This document shows positions 12,501 through 23,933 of a stretch of DNA of 64,000 nt, piece after piece. The stretch spans positions 3,472,001 to 3,536,000 of the forward strand of contig JAJQJQ010000021.1 in the NCBI GenBank assembly GCA_028622995.1, written 5' to 3'. The translations under genes were made by a program, and so were the position numbers. The first letter of the stretch is position 1. Each line of letters opens with the position of its first letter. The DNA is from Panagrolaimus kolymaensis. Its lineage: Eukaryota; Nematoda; Chromadorea; Rhabditida; Panagrolaimidae. The notes beneath the pieces were generated by a model that did not search any database, had not been told where the DNA came from, and saw only the letters and a list, made by a program, of their open reading frames with translations.

Positions 12501-13231
12501 CTCTTTATCAATTGCTGTCTCTTTCTACCGTAATCCATAAGTGCATGATGACAAACTTTTTGAATTCTGGTATCCATCCTAAGCGATATTCCAAGAAAAT
12601 TATCAATCAAGTTTAACTTATTAAACTTTTTGTCGAAAAAAAAACTACAAAGAATTGCTTCCTTTCTCAGCTATTAGAATTCTGTTTATAGCTTTAACAT
12701 AACCTTTTAACTTTAATTTGTTATTGCCCAAAAACAACATCGGAGTTTGCTGTTATGAAAAATTTTTTAAACCCGATTTTCTTTTTGTTTTTATTTTTTT
12801 GATTATCGTGTTATTATTATTGAGCTTCAAATTCTCATTAACACCCCTTCCATTTTCTTACTCCATAAAAAACCGCAATGAACAATAAAATTGATCATTA
12901 GTCATTTTTTGATTTTTAGTATCACTACCTAATTTCCGCGTGGTAAACTTATTTCTTTTCAATTTACGTGTGTTTCATTGAAATATTGTCGTCATCTCTT
13001 TCTCCTTCTTGTATCTACCGCTTCATTTTTTACTTTTATATTGCCTTGGGTAGAATCGACCAGAAAGTAATCAATTATAAATTAAATTATTTTTTTCTCT
13101 ACTTTATAAAGAGGTGGTTATTGAACAACATCACAACTTGTACTCGCAATGTTTTCGTTTTTTAAGTGGCGCATTTTTTATGTTACGGTAATCCTAAAAT
13201 TTGATTCTTTTCAGTTTATAACTTTATTACC
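9556..13231. other. Large intergenic region, T-rich on the + strand
   Basis: Some 3.7 kb without a supported gene. Open frames here translate to Phe/Leu/Lys-rich strings produced by T- and A-runs. A TTTTCAG site at 13208-13214, just upstream of the cysteine dioxygenase ATG, could be a cis- or trans-splice acceptor for that gene. Confidence 0.45.
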
Positions 13232-14197
13232 ATGGATAAATTAATTGAAGATGTTCAAGCTATTTTTAAAGATAATCTTATTAATACAGAAGATATAAGA
13301 CATGTATTAGAAAATTATAAATCGAATCCAATTGATTGGAAAAAATATGCACATTTTGATGCTCATAAGTAAGCTTCATTTTAAGTGCCAATTTTTTGAT
13401 TTATTTAATTCTTATTTCTCAGATATACCAGAAATCTTGTTGATATTGGTAATGGTAAATATAATATGTTGATATTATGTTGGGGCCCTGGAATGGGTAG
13501 CAGGTACGTTCATTAAGAAACATTGACACACCAATGCATTTCTATCGCAATCATCAAGCTCTTTACATACTAAATTTATTTTATTTTTAGTATTCATGAT
13601 CACACAAATTCCCATTGCTTTGTTAAAATTCTTGATGGACAACTTCTTGAAACCCGATATGATTGGCCTGAAAAAGATGAAAAGGATGCACCATTAAAAA
13701 AAAGTGGTGAACAAATATTTGAAAAGAATGGTGTCACGTATATGAGTGGTTAGCCATCTTTTCTTTTTGTTTGAATTTCTAATTATTTATTGATTTAATT
13801 ATTTTTTTAAGATGAACTTGGCTTACATCGAATGGAAAATCCCAGTCATGTTGATGGTTGTGTATCGCTTCATTTATACATTCCCCCATTTGATTCATGC
13901 AAAATATTTGATGAGGTAAATTCTTAACAAAAAGTAAAAATCATTCAAAAAATTCAAAGCTGTTATTGGTCTTTATCCATTTTTTCTAAAAAAAATTAAG
14001 GCTGAAATGTCGTTTTTAGTTAAATTAGAGTAACTCATTTCAATTTTTTATAGCGAACTGGAAGAAGTTCAAATTCAGTTGTAACATTTTTCACAAAATA
14101 TGGACGAATAGTTGATTATCGTGGTAGTCGTGAAGGTGTTCTCAAATCAGAATCATCAAATAATCAAGTTGTACGTTCGCCGCATTCCTTCGTCTGA
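13232..14197 (+). CDS. CDO1: Cysteine dioxygenase
   Basis: Non-haem iron enzyme that oxidises L-cysteine to cysteine sulfinate, the entry step of cysteine catabolism and taurine synthesis. Exons 13232-13368, 13423-13503, 13591-13748, 13812-13915 and 14054-14197 join in frame. The family text is clear: [21 protein letters not shown], then [17 protein letters not shown], which carries the two iron-binding His residues and the Cys that forms the Cys-Tyr crosslink in animals. Next come [20 protein letters not shown] with the third iron His, and PPFD...RTGR. The C-terminus is uncertain. Without further splicing it stops at 14197; a GTACGT donor at 14171 could instead splice to a segment after 14266. 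Confidence 0.93.
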
Positions 14198-14877
14198 TCT
14201 TTTCCTTTCTTCCTAATACTAACCTAACAATATTAACTTCCCATAATTTTTGTAACATTTGTTAGAAATTTACGATGACATTTAAACAAATTTACCAGCC
14301 AAAAAATATTACTGTAGCATATCCGAGTGCCTTTATAATTTTTTTAATTTTATAAACCATTGCAACGAATTATTATTTTGTTTAATTTTGTATATTTGTT
14401 TATGTTGAATAAACTTTACCACTTTTCTCACAATGAACTTTGATAAATGAAAGGTTTTTTGAAATACGAAAAAAATTTTCAAAATGTAAGTATTACAATT
14501 TGTTACTAAATTTGGAGGATTATCAATCGTGTTTCACAATGATGATTTCTTGAACAACGCTAAAAGTGATTTTTTTACAAACAAACTCAAAAGGAAAGAT
14601 GCTATGAATATTCACAATGCAATCTCATTATTGTCACATGAAACTGACAAGCTAACATAATTTGAATAACAAAGCAAAACAACTATAGACAAAATTATTT
14701 ATTCATTATAATTTTGATTGTGTGTGCGAGCCTGGAAATCGATCATGGGAAAGTTTATAAAAAAATGAAAAAATTAGTATAAAAAATGAATGAATGTTCA
14801 AAGTAAAAAACTTTTCATTGTATGAAAATATCGCGTTGATGAGCGGTTGTTTGTTTTGAGTTACCTAATGATGCAAA
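14198..14877. other. Intergenic after cysteine dioxygenase
   Basis: Contains the possible alternative last exon (about 14267-14355) and an AATAAA near 14409. Nothing else was recognised. Confidence 0.4.
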
Positions 14878-15600
14878 AGGATCCAAAAAGACCCATAGGA
14901 TCCAAAAATGGTAAAGGATTCAGGATCCAAATAAAACAACATTCATGGCCGGTCGAAGGCCGGCGGTGTAATAAATAAATGGATAACAACTTTTTTATTA
15001 GAAAAAAGCAAGTAGCTATTATTATTGAGGTGCTATTAAACATTGTGGTTCTTTAGAAGGAATTAGAGAATTCGGTAAGGAATTTCGTTGCCAGGTGGAA
15101 AAACATTAGGTATATGAGATGAAGATCTTATATACGGACTATGAGAAGGATAAAGAACCATGCAATAACATTTTAAAAAGTCATAATGTTAATAAAAAGT
15201 TGAATAAGGAAAAAAAGAAAACATTTGTATTGCATAAAAATGAAGCGCTTGAAAGTTGCGGCTGATTTTGAAGTATTCAAAGTTGAATAGGATCCAAATA
15301 TAGTCAACGGATCTAAATATGGTAAAAAATCAAAATTCCATAAATTTTAAAGGATGCAAGGACAGTGATTAAAATATATAATATGCCGGGCCGAAGTCCT
15401 GCATTTTCCATTCTGTTGGATAAGATTGGTGATTTCTATTTCGTTCAGTAAAAATGAAAAAAGATCTAATTTATTTAGAGATGGTATAAAGTTTAAATTT
15501 TGGGTATTTTTGCAAATGGATAAGATGATATAAAATTAGGAAATGCATAATGAAGTATTTATATCGCGGGCCGGAGGCCCGCGTGTTGCCTAGTATTTAT
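14878..15600 (+). repeat. Cluster of dispersed repeats: GGATCCAAA-rich segments with GC-rich hairpins
   Basis: Three loosely similar units follow one another. Each mixes (A)GGATCCAAA-type words (several at 14878-14930, again at 15289-15335) with a short GC-rich inverted repeat: GCCGG/CCGGC at 14948-14964, an imperfect one at 15384-15401, and a perfect 8-bp stem with GGA loop at 15565-15583. A related copy in the opposite orientation lies near 52.53 kb. Non-coding; probably remnants of a small non-autonomous element. Confidence 0.6.
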
Positions 15601-15676
15601 TCATTATTACATACATAGAAATTTCATTACATAATACAAAAATAAATTAGTACAATATTCTTATTTACACATCTTT

Positions 15677-16542
15677 TCATGGAATAGCACCGCGTTCTCG
15701 AAGTTTTTGAACAAGAGTTTGAACATCAGGAATAATTTCACCAGCTTTACGTGGAGGAGGTTCATTAACCTAAAAAAGAAAAAGTAATGTAAGAATAAAA
15801 ATAAAAGCGATAAAATGTAAAACATACTTCAAGGATTTCAGTTTGTGGAGTAAAATCAATACCTAAATCTTTAGGAGTTTTCTTTTCGACTAGCTTCTTT
15901 TTGGCTTTCATAATATTTGGTAGTGTAGCATAACGAGGTTCATTCAAACGTAAATCAGCACTAACAACAGCAGGCAATTTGACTTTCACAGTATCAAGAC
16001 CACCATCGATTTCACGTGTAACTTTCAAATAACCATTTTCATGTTCAATTTTGTTTGCAAACATTGCTTGCGGCCAATCAAGAAATCCAGCAATAAGTTG
16101 TCCAGTTTGATTTGCATCATCGTCGATAGCTTGTTTACCAACAAATACAGCATCAAATTTTTCGTCTTTAGCAATTTTGGCAATAGTTCGAGCAACATGA
16201 ATTGGTTCAACTTGATCAGCATCTTTTGCATCGATTTCGATATGAATTGCTTTATCAGCACCTTTCGCAAGAGCAGTGCGAAGAACTTCCTAAACTAATG
16301 CATTTATAAATGGAAGCAATAAAAAATAAAGTTACTTGAGATTTGAGAGGACCAATTGAAATAACAACAACTTCTTTAGCATGCTTTGATTCTTTGAGTT
16401 TCACAGCTTCTTCAAGAGCAACTTCATCGAATGGATTCATAGAATGTTGAACATTTTCTGTAATGACACATTTCTTATCTGCTCGAACTCGAACTTTAAC
16501 AGCATAATCAATAACACGTTTGACACCAACAAGAATTCTCAT
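15677..16542 (-). CDS. ETFB: Electron transfer flavoprotein subunit beta
   Basis: Beta subunit of the mitochondrial matrix flavoprotein that passes electrons from acyl-CoA dehydrogenases to ETF-ubiquinone oxidoreductase. Three exons (16336-16542, 15828-16289, 15677-15769) give 253 residues, matching the family. The start [19 protein letters not shown] is standard. The AMP-binding and subunit-contact segment [17 protein letters not shown] follows, then [15 protein letters not shown], and the family signature with the recognition loop around [23 protein letters not shown]. As in other animals there is no long presequence. The gene ends in the flank of the hairpin repeat cluster, with tttatt (AATAAA on the minus strand) near 15596. 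Confidence 0.96.
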
Positions 16543-17137
16543 GATTATTCACTGCAGTTGCAAAAAAAAATGAAGAATTGATTGAAAGAAATTGAAAAGT
16601 GAAGCTTCAAAGTGTTTTCTTTAATATTTTCCCGCTGAATTCTTTTGTCTTTTAGAGAATGCAGATTTATAGTTTAGAAACGAAAAATGTTATGTTCTTT
16701 TACCGAGCAAATTTGTTTTTTTGTTGTTGAAAAATGGTGTTTTACTCTTTTTAACTTCAAAGTTGGGATGTTTTTAAAAAGCATATGATGATGTTTTCGG
16801 CTAAAGTTAAAAAAAACAACATCACTTTTTTTTCAAGCTTTGATTCCTTCAAATTCACTCTTGAATCAGCCATAAACTATAGAAAAAGGAGTGTCAAACA
16901 AAACAACTTTAAAAATGAGTAAAGTGAGTGTCAATATTATAACAACAATCATGGATGGCTTAAAAGTTTTTTTTCTTGACACTTGGTGGAAAAATAACTT
17001 TTTAAAACTTTAAACTTTTATTGTTTGTCTTCAATGGTAAGTAAATAAACAGAAATTATTTTTTGGCGTATAAAAGCTGCGATGGATAATAATGCATTAC
17101 ATTTTCAAAAAAATTTTGGACTAAGTAAAAGTCAAAC
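16543..17137. other. Intergenic between divergent ETFB and secreted-protein genes
   Basis: A/T-rich. A TATAAAAG box at 17069-17076 on the + strand lies about 65 nt upstream of the next ATG. No other feature was seen. Confidence 0.5.
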
Positions 17138-17945
17138 ATGAAAACTTTAGTTATTTTATTTTTGCTTCCTGCAATTTCTTTTTCATCAAGTAATTATCGT
17201 GATTTCCGATTTAAGAGGGAAATCAATGCTCAAAATTTTGCTAATCAAGATTCAAGGTTAGTTTAAAATTTTTTTTTAATATTTTCTTTCTGAACTTGCA
17301 AATTGTTTCTTTTATTATTCCAACGTCAAATAAATGAGTAATAAATTATCAAAAAAATTTCATTTTAGTACCATTTATCAGCCCCTCCAATGTCTCCAAC
17401 AATGCACCCAATCCAAAGCTAACGATGATTCATCTCGACAAACCATAGCAATGTGTATTCCCGATATCCAAAAATACATTGCTCCAATGCTTCAGAATTC
17501 TTCTATGCCATCTCAAACCTTCCAAGGTATTTTAACCCAACCTCCAATTGATGATTGTGCAAATCAATGTGTAAGGTTTCCTCACATATAAAGCTTACGA
17601 TAATAAGCTTTTAAAATATCATTTTTTCAGGATCCAAACAATGATAACATTGTTGCAGATCTTAATCAAGCTTTAACATATTTTACTGATTTTGCTTGTA
17701 ATGGAGACAACACCGATAATGATGATAGCCAATGCTTTCAATCATTGAATGAACAATTTCCAAATTTGAGAGACGAGGATGTTATGAATGCTCCAGGAAA
17801 TTCCATAGCTTGCAAACTTGTAAGTATTACGAAACAAATTTGTCAAAATTCTGAAAAACCAGCAAATGCAATGGCTGCTTTTGTAAATATTCTAACTACT
17901 TTTGAAACTCGTTCACCTTATACTCCCATTGATAAATGTACTTAA
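17138..17945 (+). CDS. Secreted cysteine-containing protein of unknown function
   Basis: Three exons (17138-17256, 17369-17570, 17631-17945) give 211 residues. The N-terminus MKTLVILFLLPAISFSSS is a clear signal peptide. A possible dibasic processing site (FRFKREINAQ) follows about ten residues later, so a short propeptide may be removed. The mature part has at least ten Cys (CLQQC, MCIPD, DDCANQC, FACNG, SQCFQ, ACKLV, ICQN, DKCT), suggesting a disulfide-bonded helical extracellular protein. I do not recognise the family. A TATA box at 17069 supports strong, perhaps tissue-specific, expression. Confidence 0.75.
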
Positions 17946-18118
17946 AAAATGTTAAAGAACGTTAATATTTATTTTTCAATTTTTTTTATTTCATTTTAAA
18001 ATTAAACTTAGTTCAGAAAATAAAAAGAAAAAATGTCGCATAAAATCAAAGTAAGTTTTAATAATAGCGAAGCTACAGGATTTATAATATAAGTAATAAT
18101 TTGGAGTGTCGTTTCTGT

Positions 18119-18139
18119 TTGTCTGTATGTATGTATGTC
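18119..18139 (+). repeat. Short GTAT microsatellite
   Basis: A run of GTAT units (tgtatgtatgtatgtcg) between near-copies of the word TGTCGTTTCTG. Confidence 0.6.
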
Positions 18140-18339
18140 GTTTCTGCTTTTTTTTTGTTTTGCCCCGATAGCCTAGATCAGTTTTTTACGCTGATTCCGA
18201 ATATGTTGGTCTCACGCTTCGGAGAGTCAAATATTGATATGTTTTGACCAGTTTAAATTTGCATTTTTTGAAAATTTTCTCGACACGAAAGTTTCCCTTT
18301 GTTTTTTTGAAAGCATTTTTGGAAGTGAAAAATTTGTTT

Positions 18340-19300
18340 TTTCTCTGATTGTCTGCATTGAAATTTTTAGGTGGATATTTAGAGGTTTTTGGGTTAATAT
18401 TTGGTGGCTTTTGGATGACTTTTGGGTGGCTTTTGGGTGGACATTTAGTTGTATTTGGGCGAATGTTTAGTTGTTTTTGGTGGGATGTAAGATGGTTTTT
18501 GGTGGGATGTTTGATGTTGTTTTCGGGTTGATATTTAATGATGTATGGAATGCGTGGCCCGAAGAAACCGTTGATAATTTGAGACGATTTATATCGTAAA
18601 TTTTGAGGGTCTGCCGAAGGCAGGGCCCCAAAATTAACCATGAAAATGGAATGTTTAACCAAAGGGCCCTGTTGTTTATTGTTATTGTAATAAAATATAT
18701 ACTATGTGGATGCTTGATGATGTTTGGGTGAATAGTTTGGTGGATATTTAATGGTTTTTTGTTGTCTTTGAGTTAATATTTGATGGTGTTTGGGTTGTTA
18801 TTTGGCGGTTTTTGGGTCGAATTGGGTTTTGCGGCTCGAAGGGCCCATATGTAATTTGGCTTATGTAATGGACCTCGAAGGGGTTAAGATGTAGCTGAAT
18901 ATGAGTGATATGGAAATGCATGGACCGAAAAACCCATTAATTATTGGAGATGATTTGTTTTGTAAATTTAGGAGGTCTGCCGTTAGGCAGGGCTCCAAAA
19001 TTTAACATGAAAATATAATGTGAACGCGAGGAACCTGTTGTTTAATTTAATTGTATTGTATTGTTGTAGACACACATGGGTATTTAAGCACTGCATTTTT
19101 TATTTGAAAAACAATGTACTCCTCTCTTTATTTGTTAATTTTAATTCCTAAAAACAGGTACATTGTGCACTCTTTAGGGTACTAAAAAACTACCTAAAAG
19201 AACCCAATGTCCACGTTGTGATTGTAAAAATGTAACGGTTTCGTAAATTTTCTTTGTGTGATTATTTGTTTAGTTTGAGGGACTTACCGCAGGTAAGGCC
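18340..19300 (+). repeat. Degenerate tandem repeat zone: G/T-rich arrays plus GC-hairpin cassette (about 380-bp unit)
   Basis: Two successive units are visible. Each begins with G/T-rich tandem words of the type TTTGGGTGG (18360-18540 and 18700-18830) and ends with a cassette of about 140 bp (18551-18690 and 18931-19070). The cassette carries a GGNCCGAAG motif, then a hairpin followed by GGGCNCCAAAAT. A third, shorter cassette lies at 19240-19300. The hairpins are CTGCC-GAA-GGCAG at 18611, CTGCC-GTTA-GGCAG at 18977 and CTTACC-GCA-GGTAAG at 19283. The arms changed together between copies. No coding capacity is supported. Confidence 0.65.
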
Positions 19301-19730
19301 CCAATGTTCTTGTAATATAAGTAAAAGCAAATATTGATATGAAGTCAAAAACATTTTGCCGCATTGCAAAATGTTGATGGAGGATGAACAAAAAAGTCAT
19401 AGGCATGATGTATACAAAAAATGCATAATAATGATTCGGTAAGATTTCTTTCATTTTAAACCGCAAATTTTTAAACTTATTAAAAATAAAAACAATTTTG
19501 CCTATTCTGGAAAGGTAACGCGAAGAAATATGTAAACATTTTCACATATAATTTAAGCTTCACAAAAATAGTACATTAAAACCCCATCCAAAATCCAAAT
19601 AAACACAATTTACAACTATTTTACTTTATTCACACATTTAAAAGCATAATGTAAAATAAAACATGTAAAAAAGTAAAAGAAGTAAATGATTTCTGAATAA
19701 CAAAGAAAATGAAAGGCAACAATAAAATTT

Positions 19731-21709
19731 TTACAAATGTTCAGCTGATGAAGGAAGTTGGAGTTGACGAGTTCGTAGATCAATGGTTACAGCAGCCATA
19801 AAACAAGCGAGAGAATCATATTCACGTAAATACTTCTCCATCAAGTGAGACCACATTTTGGCGTATTCATTATCAAGCAAGTTAGTTTCTTTACCATCAC
19901 GTTGAAATTCAAAATGATTTCCAAGATCATAAATACTTGATACCTAAAAGCTTTCAACATTAATAATAGTAAGAATAAAATCAAACTTACTTCAATAAAT
20001 TCTTCAGTTCTCATTTTGATGTCATAACCTGTGATGTTTCTAACATTTTCACGATATCGACGAGCAAATTCTGTTTGAAAAGCACGAGCACGTTCATGTT
20101 GACTATTGAGAGTATCAATTTCATGCTTGAGTTTCTTAATTTCATCGAGATGTTCTTGAATTTTGATGGGATCATAATCACAAGTTGTTTCCAATCGACG
20201 ACGTTTGATATTTTCACGTTCTTCATGTTCTTTTACAGCTTGTTGAAATGGATTGTCGATCATATGACGATAAACTACACTTTCTTCCACAGTTGTTTGA
20301 CTCATTGGTTGAGAAGATCCTTGTCTAAAAAATAATTGTAAGTAATAATCTTTCTAGAATCATTCAACTTACATATAAGTATCATTTTGATTTGCTTTAA
20401 GCCTTCGGATTTCTTCTTCCATTTCAACGGTTTTCCGCAACAAAGTGTCCTTCTCTTCCTTTTGCAAGGTAATTTTATCAATTATTTCTCTTGCTGTTGC
20501 ACGTTTACTTGGTCCAGCTAGATCAGTGAAAACATTTTTTTGAATATCCTCAGCTAGACGTTCCTTCTCATCATAGATTTTCTGAACCTTATTCTTGAGG
20601 TAATCAACTTCTTTGGTAAGATCACGATTTTGTTCTTTAAGTTCAGCTGCTTGTTTTGCTTCATTTCTTGAAAGAAACAGTTGATCTTTGAGTTGGGTGT
20701 TTTCAAGTTCCATTTTCTTCAAACGTTCTTTCAAATCAAGGAACTGCATTTCAGATTCAGACATTCGAATTGACGATAAATGAGAAGAGTTTGGTTGACG
20801 AGATTCATTATTAGCAGTTGAGTTCAAACTAAAGAATGAACCATCGATACCAGAGCTTAAATTATTGTCATCAGTTTGAGTGAAATTATCTGAAATTATT
20901 AGCTATAGCAGACAGAAAATAAAGCAATATATTATCATACTTAGAAATCGTGAAGATCCTGTTTCATTATTGATACTTTCAATGTCATCAATTCCTTTGT
21001 AATCCACTACTGATCCTTTTGCTAATTCTGTGGCTTGATCTATAAAAGAACTCATGAAAAGCCTGATGGTTTGAAAAACGCATTAACATACCATCTGTTA
21101 CAACTGTTGGAGGCAAAGTCTTATAAGAAAAATAGATTTTGTATCGGTTCTCATTGTTCCATCGGCCACTTTCCTCAAGAATCGTTTTCATTGTTTCAAG
21201 CTGCTTGGAAGCAAATTCATGCCAACTTTTATATTTTGAAAGGGCAGCACGATAACTTTGAAGCAGAAATTCACCAGAAACCTAAAAACGAAGACGTTTT
21301 TATAATAAAACCGATATGTACAAAGCAACCTTATTGTCATTGTAATCTCTTTCAATTAGCTTGAGTCGATTAATCTCTGTTTTCTGTTTTTCTATTTCTC
21401 TGACAGCTTTTTCATACTTTTCATATGAGTCTTTGTCACGTCCACGTAATTCTTTAACTTCAATTTGTGCAAGATCCGCAAGCTTCTGTTTATCGGATAG
21501 GTTGGCTTCTGCTTCAGCAAGTTGAAGAGTTAATTGACGAACAAAAAAAAATGTTTATAAAGGGCTTTAAATATATATGGAAACTTACTAGTTTTCTCTT
21601 GATCCAACGGTTGTTGCCCTCTCTTCCGACCAAAATCTTTTGACCATTCTTGGGAAGTTTGTAGCATAAAATAGCGAGTGGCTTCGCTATCATTTTCATC
21701 TTTAGACAT
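19731..21709 (-). CDS. mdf-1: Spindle assembly checkpoint protein MAD1 (MDF-1)
   Basis: Coiled-coil scaffold that recruits MAD2 to unattached kinetochores. Seven exons (21589-21709, 21330-21541, 21092-21281, 20941-21039, 20373-20889, 19991-20324, 19731-19943) give about 561 residues, shorter than vertebrate MAD1. Most of the protein is heptad-rich coiled coil (for example LKERLKKMELENTQLKDQL). The diagnostic part is the C-terminal domain. The segment FARRYRENVRNITGYDIKM is followed by ...VSSIYDLGNHFEF and a final helix-strand block DSLACFMAAVTIDL, matching the fold that binds kinetochore receptors. Oddly, the first intron has a GTAAG donor (21584-21588) but ends in T-run plus G with no AG. 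Without removing it the frame stops, so exon 1 is linked by inference. Confidence 0.85.
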
Positions 21710-22357
21710 TTTTTATATTACTGATTTAACCTTGATACAAAAGTCTAAATAATCCAACAAAACAAGAAGATGTATGAAAAATTGTTGAGCAATTTTTTCT
21801 TATAAATAAGTGACCGCCATATTTATTTTTCACTACAAGGTGCCAATAAGCACCGCGAAATTCGAATATTCATTTATTTTTGAGAGTTAGTAAACAATTT
21901 ATAGCCTCTTATAAGCTGGATATTTACCACTAGCTTATATTATTATTGATTAAAGCTAAAATCATACTCAAAATCTTAAAATTTTGTTGTGCAAACAAGT
22001 TTATTTTCGAATTCTATAATATTGAACTACTTTATTCCGAAAGTAGTGATAAGCAACATTTTTCCAAGACAGACTTTCTCATGGTTTACATGTTTTAAAA
22101 AATGCTTTTAGTTTTATTCATGTTTTTGCAACTATCAATTTATGTATGTATTTCTGAATTTATGCTATTGTTTATTTTTAATACCTAATCCCTTTGACAC
22201 AAAAAAATTATAAATCAAAATTTTATTTAAGCTCTTTAAACATTACATAAAAAATAAAATTCAAAATGAAATAAATGATTATGATAGTAAAAATGATATT
22301 ATAGGAATGATCATAAAGGAACGAGCATGAAGCGTGGGGTTGATTGAAACATGGGAA
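21710..22357. other. Intergenic between MAD1 and metallothionein-like gene
   Basis: A/T-rich. A tttatt at 22222-22227 gives a minus-strand AATAAA suited to the metallothionein-like transcript. No gene was seen. Confidence 0.45.
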
Positions 22358-22647
22358 TTACTTTGAACCATGTTGACATCCGCAGTTGTTATCTTTGGTG
22401 CATTTGCAGTTGGCGCCACAGTTGCAGGTGGATGCAGCTGAAAATAAAAAAGAGAGTCTATTACATCTCGACATAGGGAGTTAGACTTTTTTTAGTATTA
22501 AATTAGGGATTCTATAGGGACATGGATTTTTTTTTTACTATTTATTGGGTTTTGTTTTGGTCCAATAATTTTTCTTTTCGACAAAATCCAAAGTAGGGAA
22601 TTGAGAAAAGCAGGTAAAAACTTACAATCTTTATTATCTTTGTCCAT
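22358..22647 (-). CDS. Very short metallothionein-like peptide
   Basis: Two exons (22626-22647 and 22358-22437) with a canonical GTAAG...TTTTCAG intron of 188 nt encode 33 residues. The second exon holds the pattern C-N-C-G-A-N-C-K-C and, after a five-residue gap, C-G-C, so six Cys in three CXC pairs and no aromatic residues. This is the composition of a metal-thiolate cluster peptide. The length and spacing resemble small copper metallothioneins of fungi (SCNCGSGCSC type) more than the longer C. elegans MTL-1/MTL-2. A TATATAAG box lies 81-88 nt upstream (22728-22735). Function as metal buffer or detoxifier is inferred from sequence alone. The frame is too short to be found by simple open-frame scans. 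Confidence 0.7.
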
Positions 22648-23933
22648 AGTTTCAAGTGAAGAGTAGAGATAGAGAGAGATAGTTCAACAAATAAGAAAGT
22701 TGATGCTTTTTTAAGAATTTGATGTTGCTTATATACGCTAAAAAGGGAAGGCGGGTCAATAAATATTTGAAAAACCAAAAAGCTAATTTCAACATTATTT
22801 TTTCGAGAAAGATTGAGAAAAAGGGGAAAACGAAAAAAGAAGGGAATTTGCTTATTCATCAAACCGCGAGTTCAGACATTTTGATGTGTTTTTTGGTCGA
22901 AGCACGAGTGCGATAAAGAAAACATAATCAAATGAAAGCGAAAGCAAAATGAATTTATTTTATTTGGGGAAAGAAAAGTGCCGATAACAAACAACACCGA
23001 AAAAAAAGAGCATAAGAAAAACCAAAAACAATTAATGCATTTTCTCATGATAGATTTTCATAAAATTACAACAGAGACAAAAGGGAGAAAAACAAAGATA
23101 CATAAATGACCTCAAAAATAATAGTAAGAGATTTTCTTATCGTAAATATAAAAATCATATAATGTCACGACTGACACCTTTTTTTTTGCTTGCTTGCAAC
23201 AAAAACAACGTGGTTTTTCTCCAAAAAAAAAATGGAGCAATAACCTTTATTGAAAATGGAACAATTTTTTGGGGGATGAAATTAGATAAACGAGGGAGAG
23301 AAAAATATTCATCAGCGATTATAAATTGGATTATAAATTGTTATTATGAAAGAAAATGAAAAATAAAATTGGCGACAGCTTGAGAAAAAAATTCAAAGTA
23401 TTATGATCGATAGTTGAAAAGCTACAGTGTGCTAATAAAAGGATATTTACTTATCAAAATTGAAAAAAAAATTTTTAATCATTTTTCCACCGTTTTTTTT
23501 CTTTATTCAATTCCATAATTTTTTTTAAGTTACTGAAAAGAAATACTCTCTTCTCTGTGTGTATAAATTCTGTCAAATTCAAAAGCTGTGTTTTTGACAT
23601 GTTTTTTTTTCTTTTACAAATTTTTAAAAGTCTATCACAAGATTGATCTCTTCTTTGCTTCAAAACCAAAAAAAGAAAACATACATAAACTTGCTTTTTT
23701 ATTAATCATTCTTCGTAAAGCAATTTTCAATAGTTTATGGCAAGTTTTTTTTTACAAAATTGTTGCAAAATATTATTTACAAACACAAAATTATAAAAAT
23801 AAAACTAAGACAAAATAGATTAATTTTTTTTACAAAAAAAAAAGATGGAGGAAATGATTGACTCGCGGATTTTAATATTTTTAAGGGATACCATGGAATT
23901 GTTGTTTTTAAGCTAGGAATAATATGAATTTGT
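22648..23933. other. Intergenic, A/T-rich
   Basis: Contains the promoter of the metallothionein-like gene (TATA at 22728-22735). The remainder is homopolymer-rich spacer. No supported gene. Confidence 0.45.

Noticed and set aside
9556..13165. Several 60-90 codon frames rich in Phe, Leu and Lys
   Set aside because: Generated by T- and A-runs; no splice context, no family text, no signal that distinguishes them from chance.
18186..18662. 158-codon minus-strand open frame rich in Asn, Pro and Lys
   Set aside because: It is the antisense translation of the G/T-rich tandem array and hairpin cassette; the repeat structure explains the open frame and there is no conserved text.
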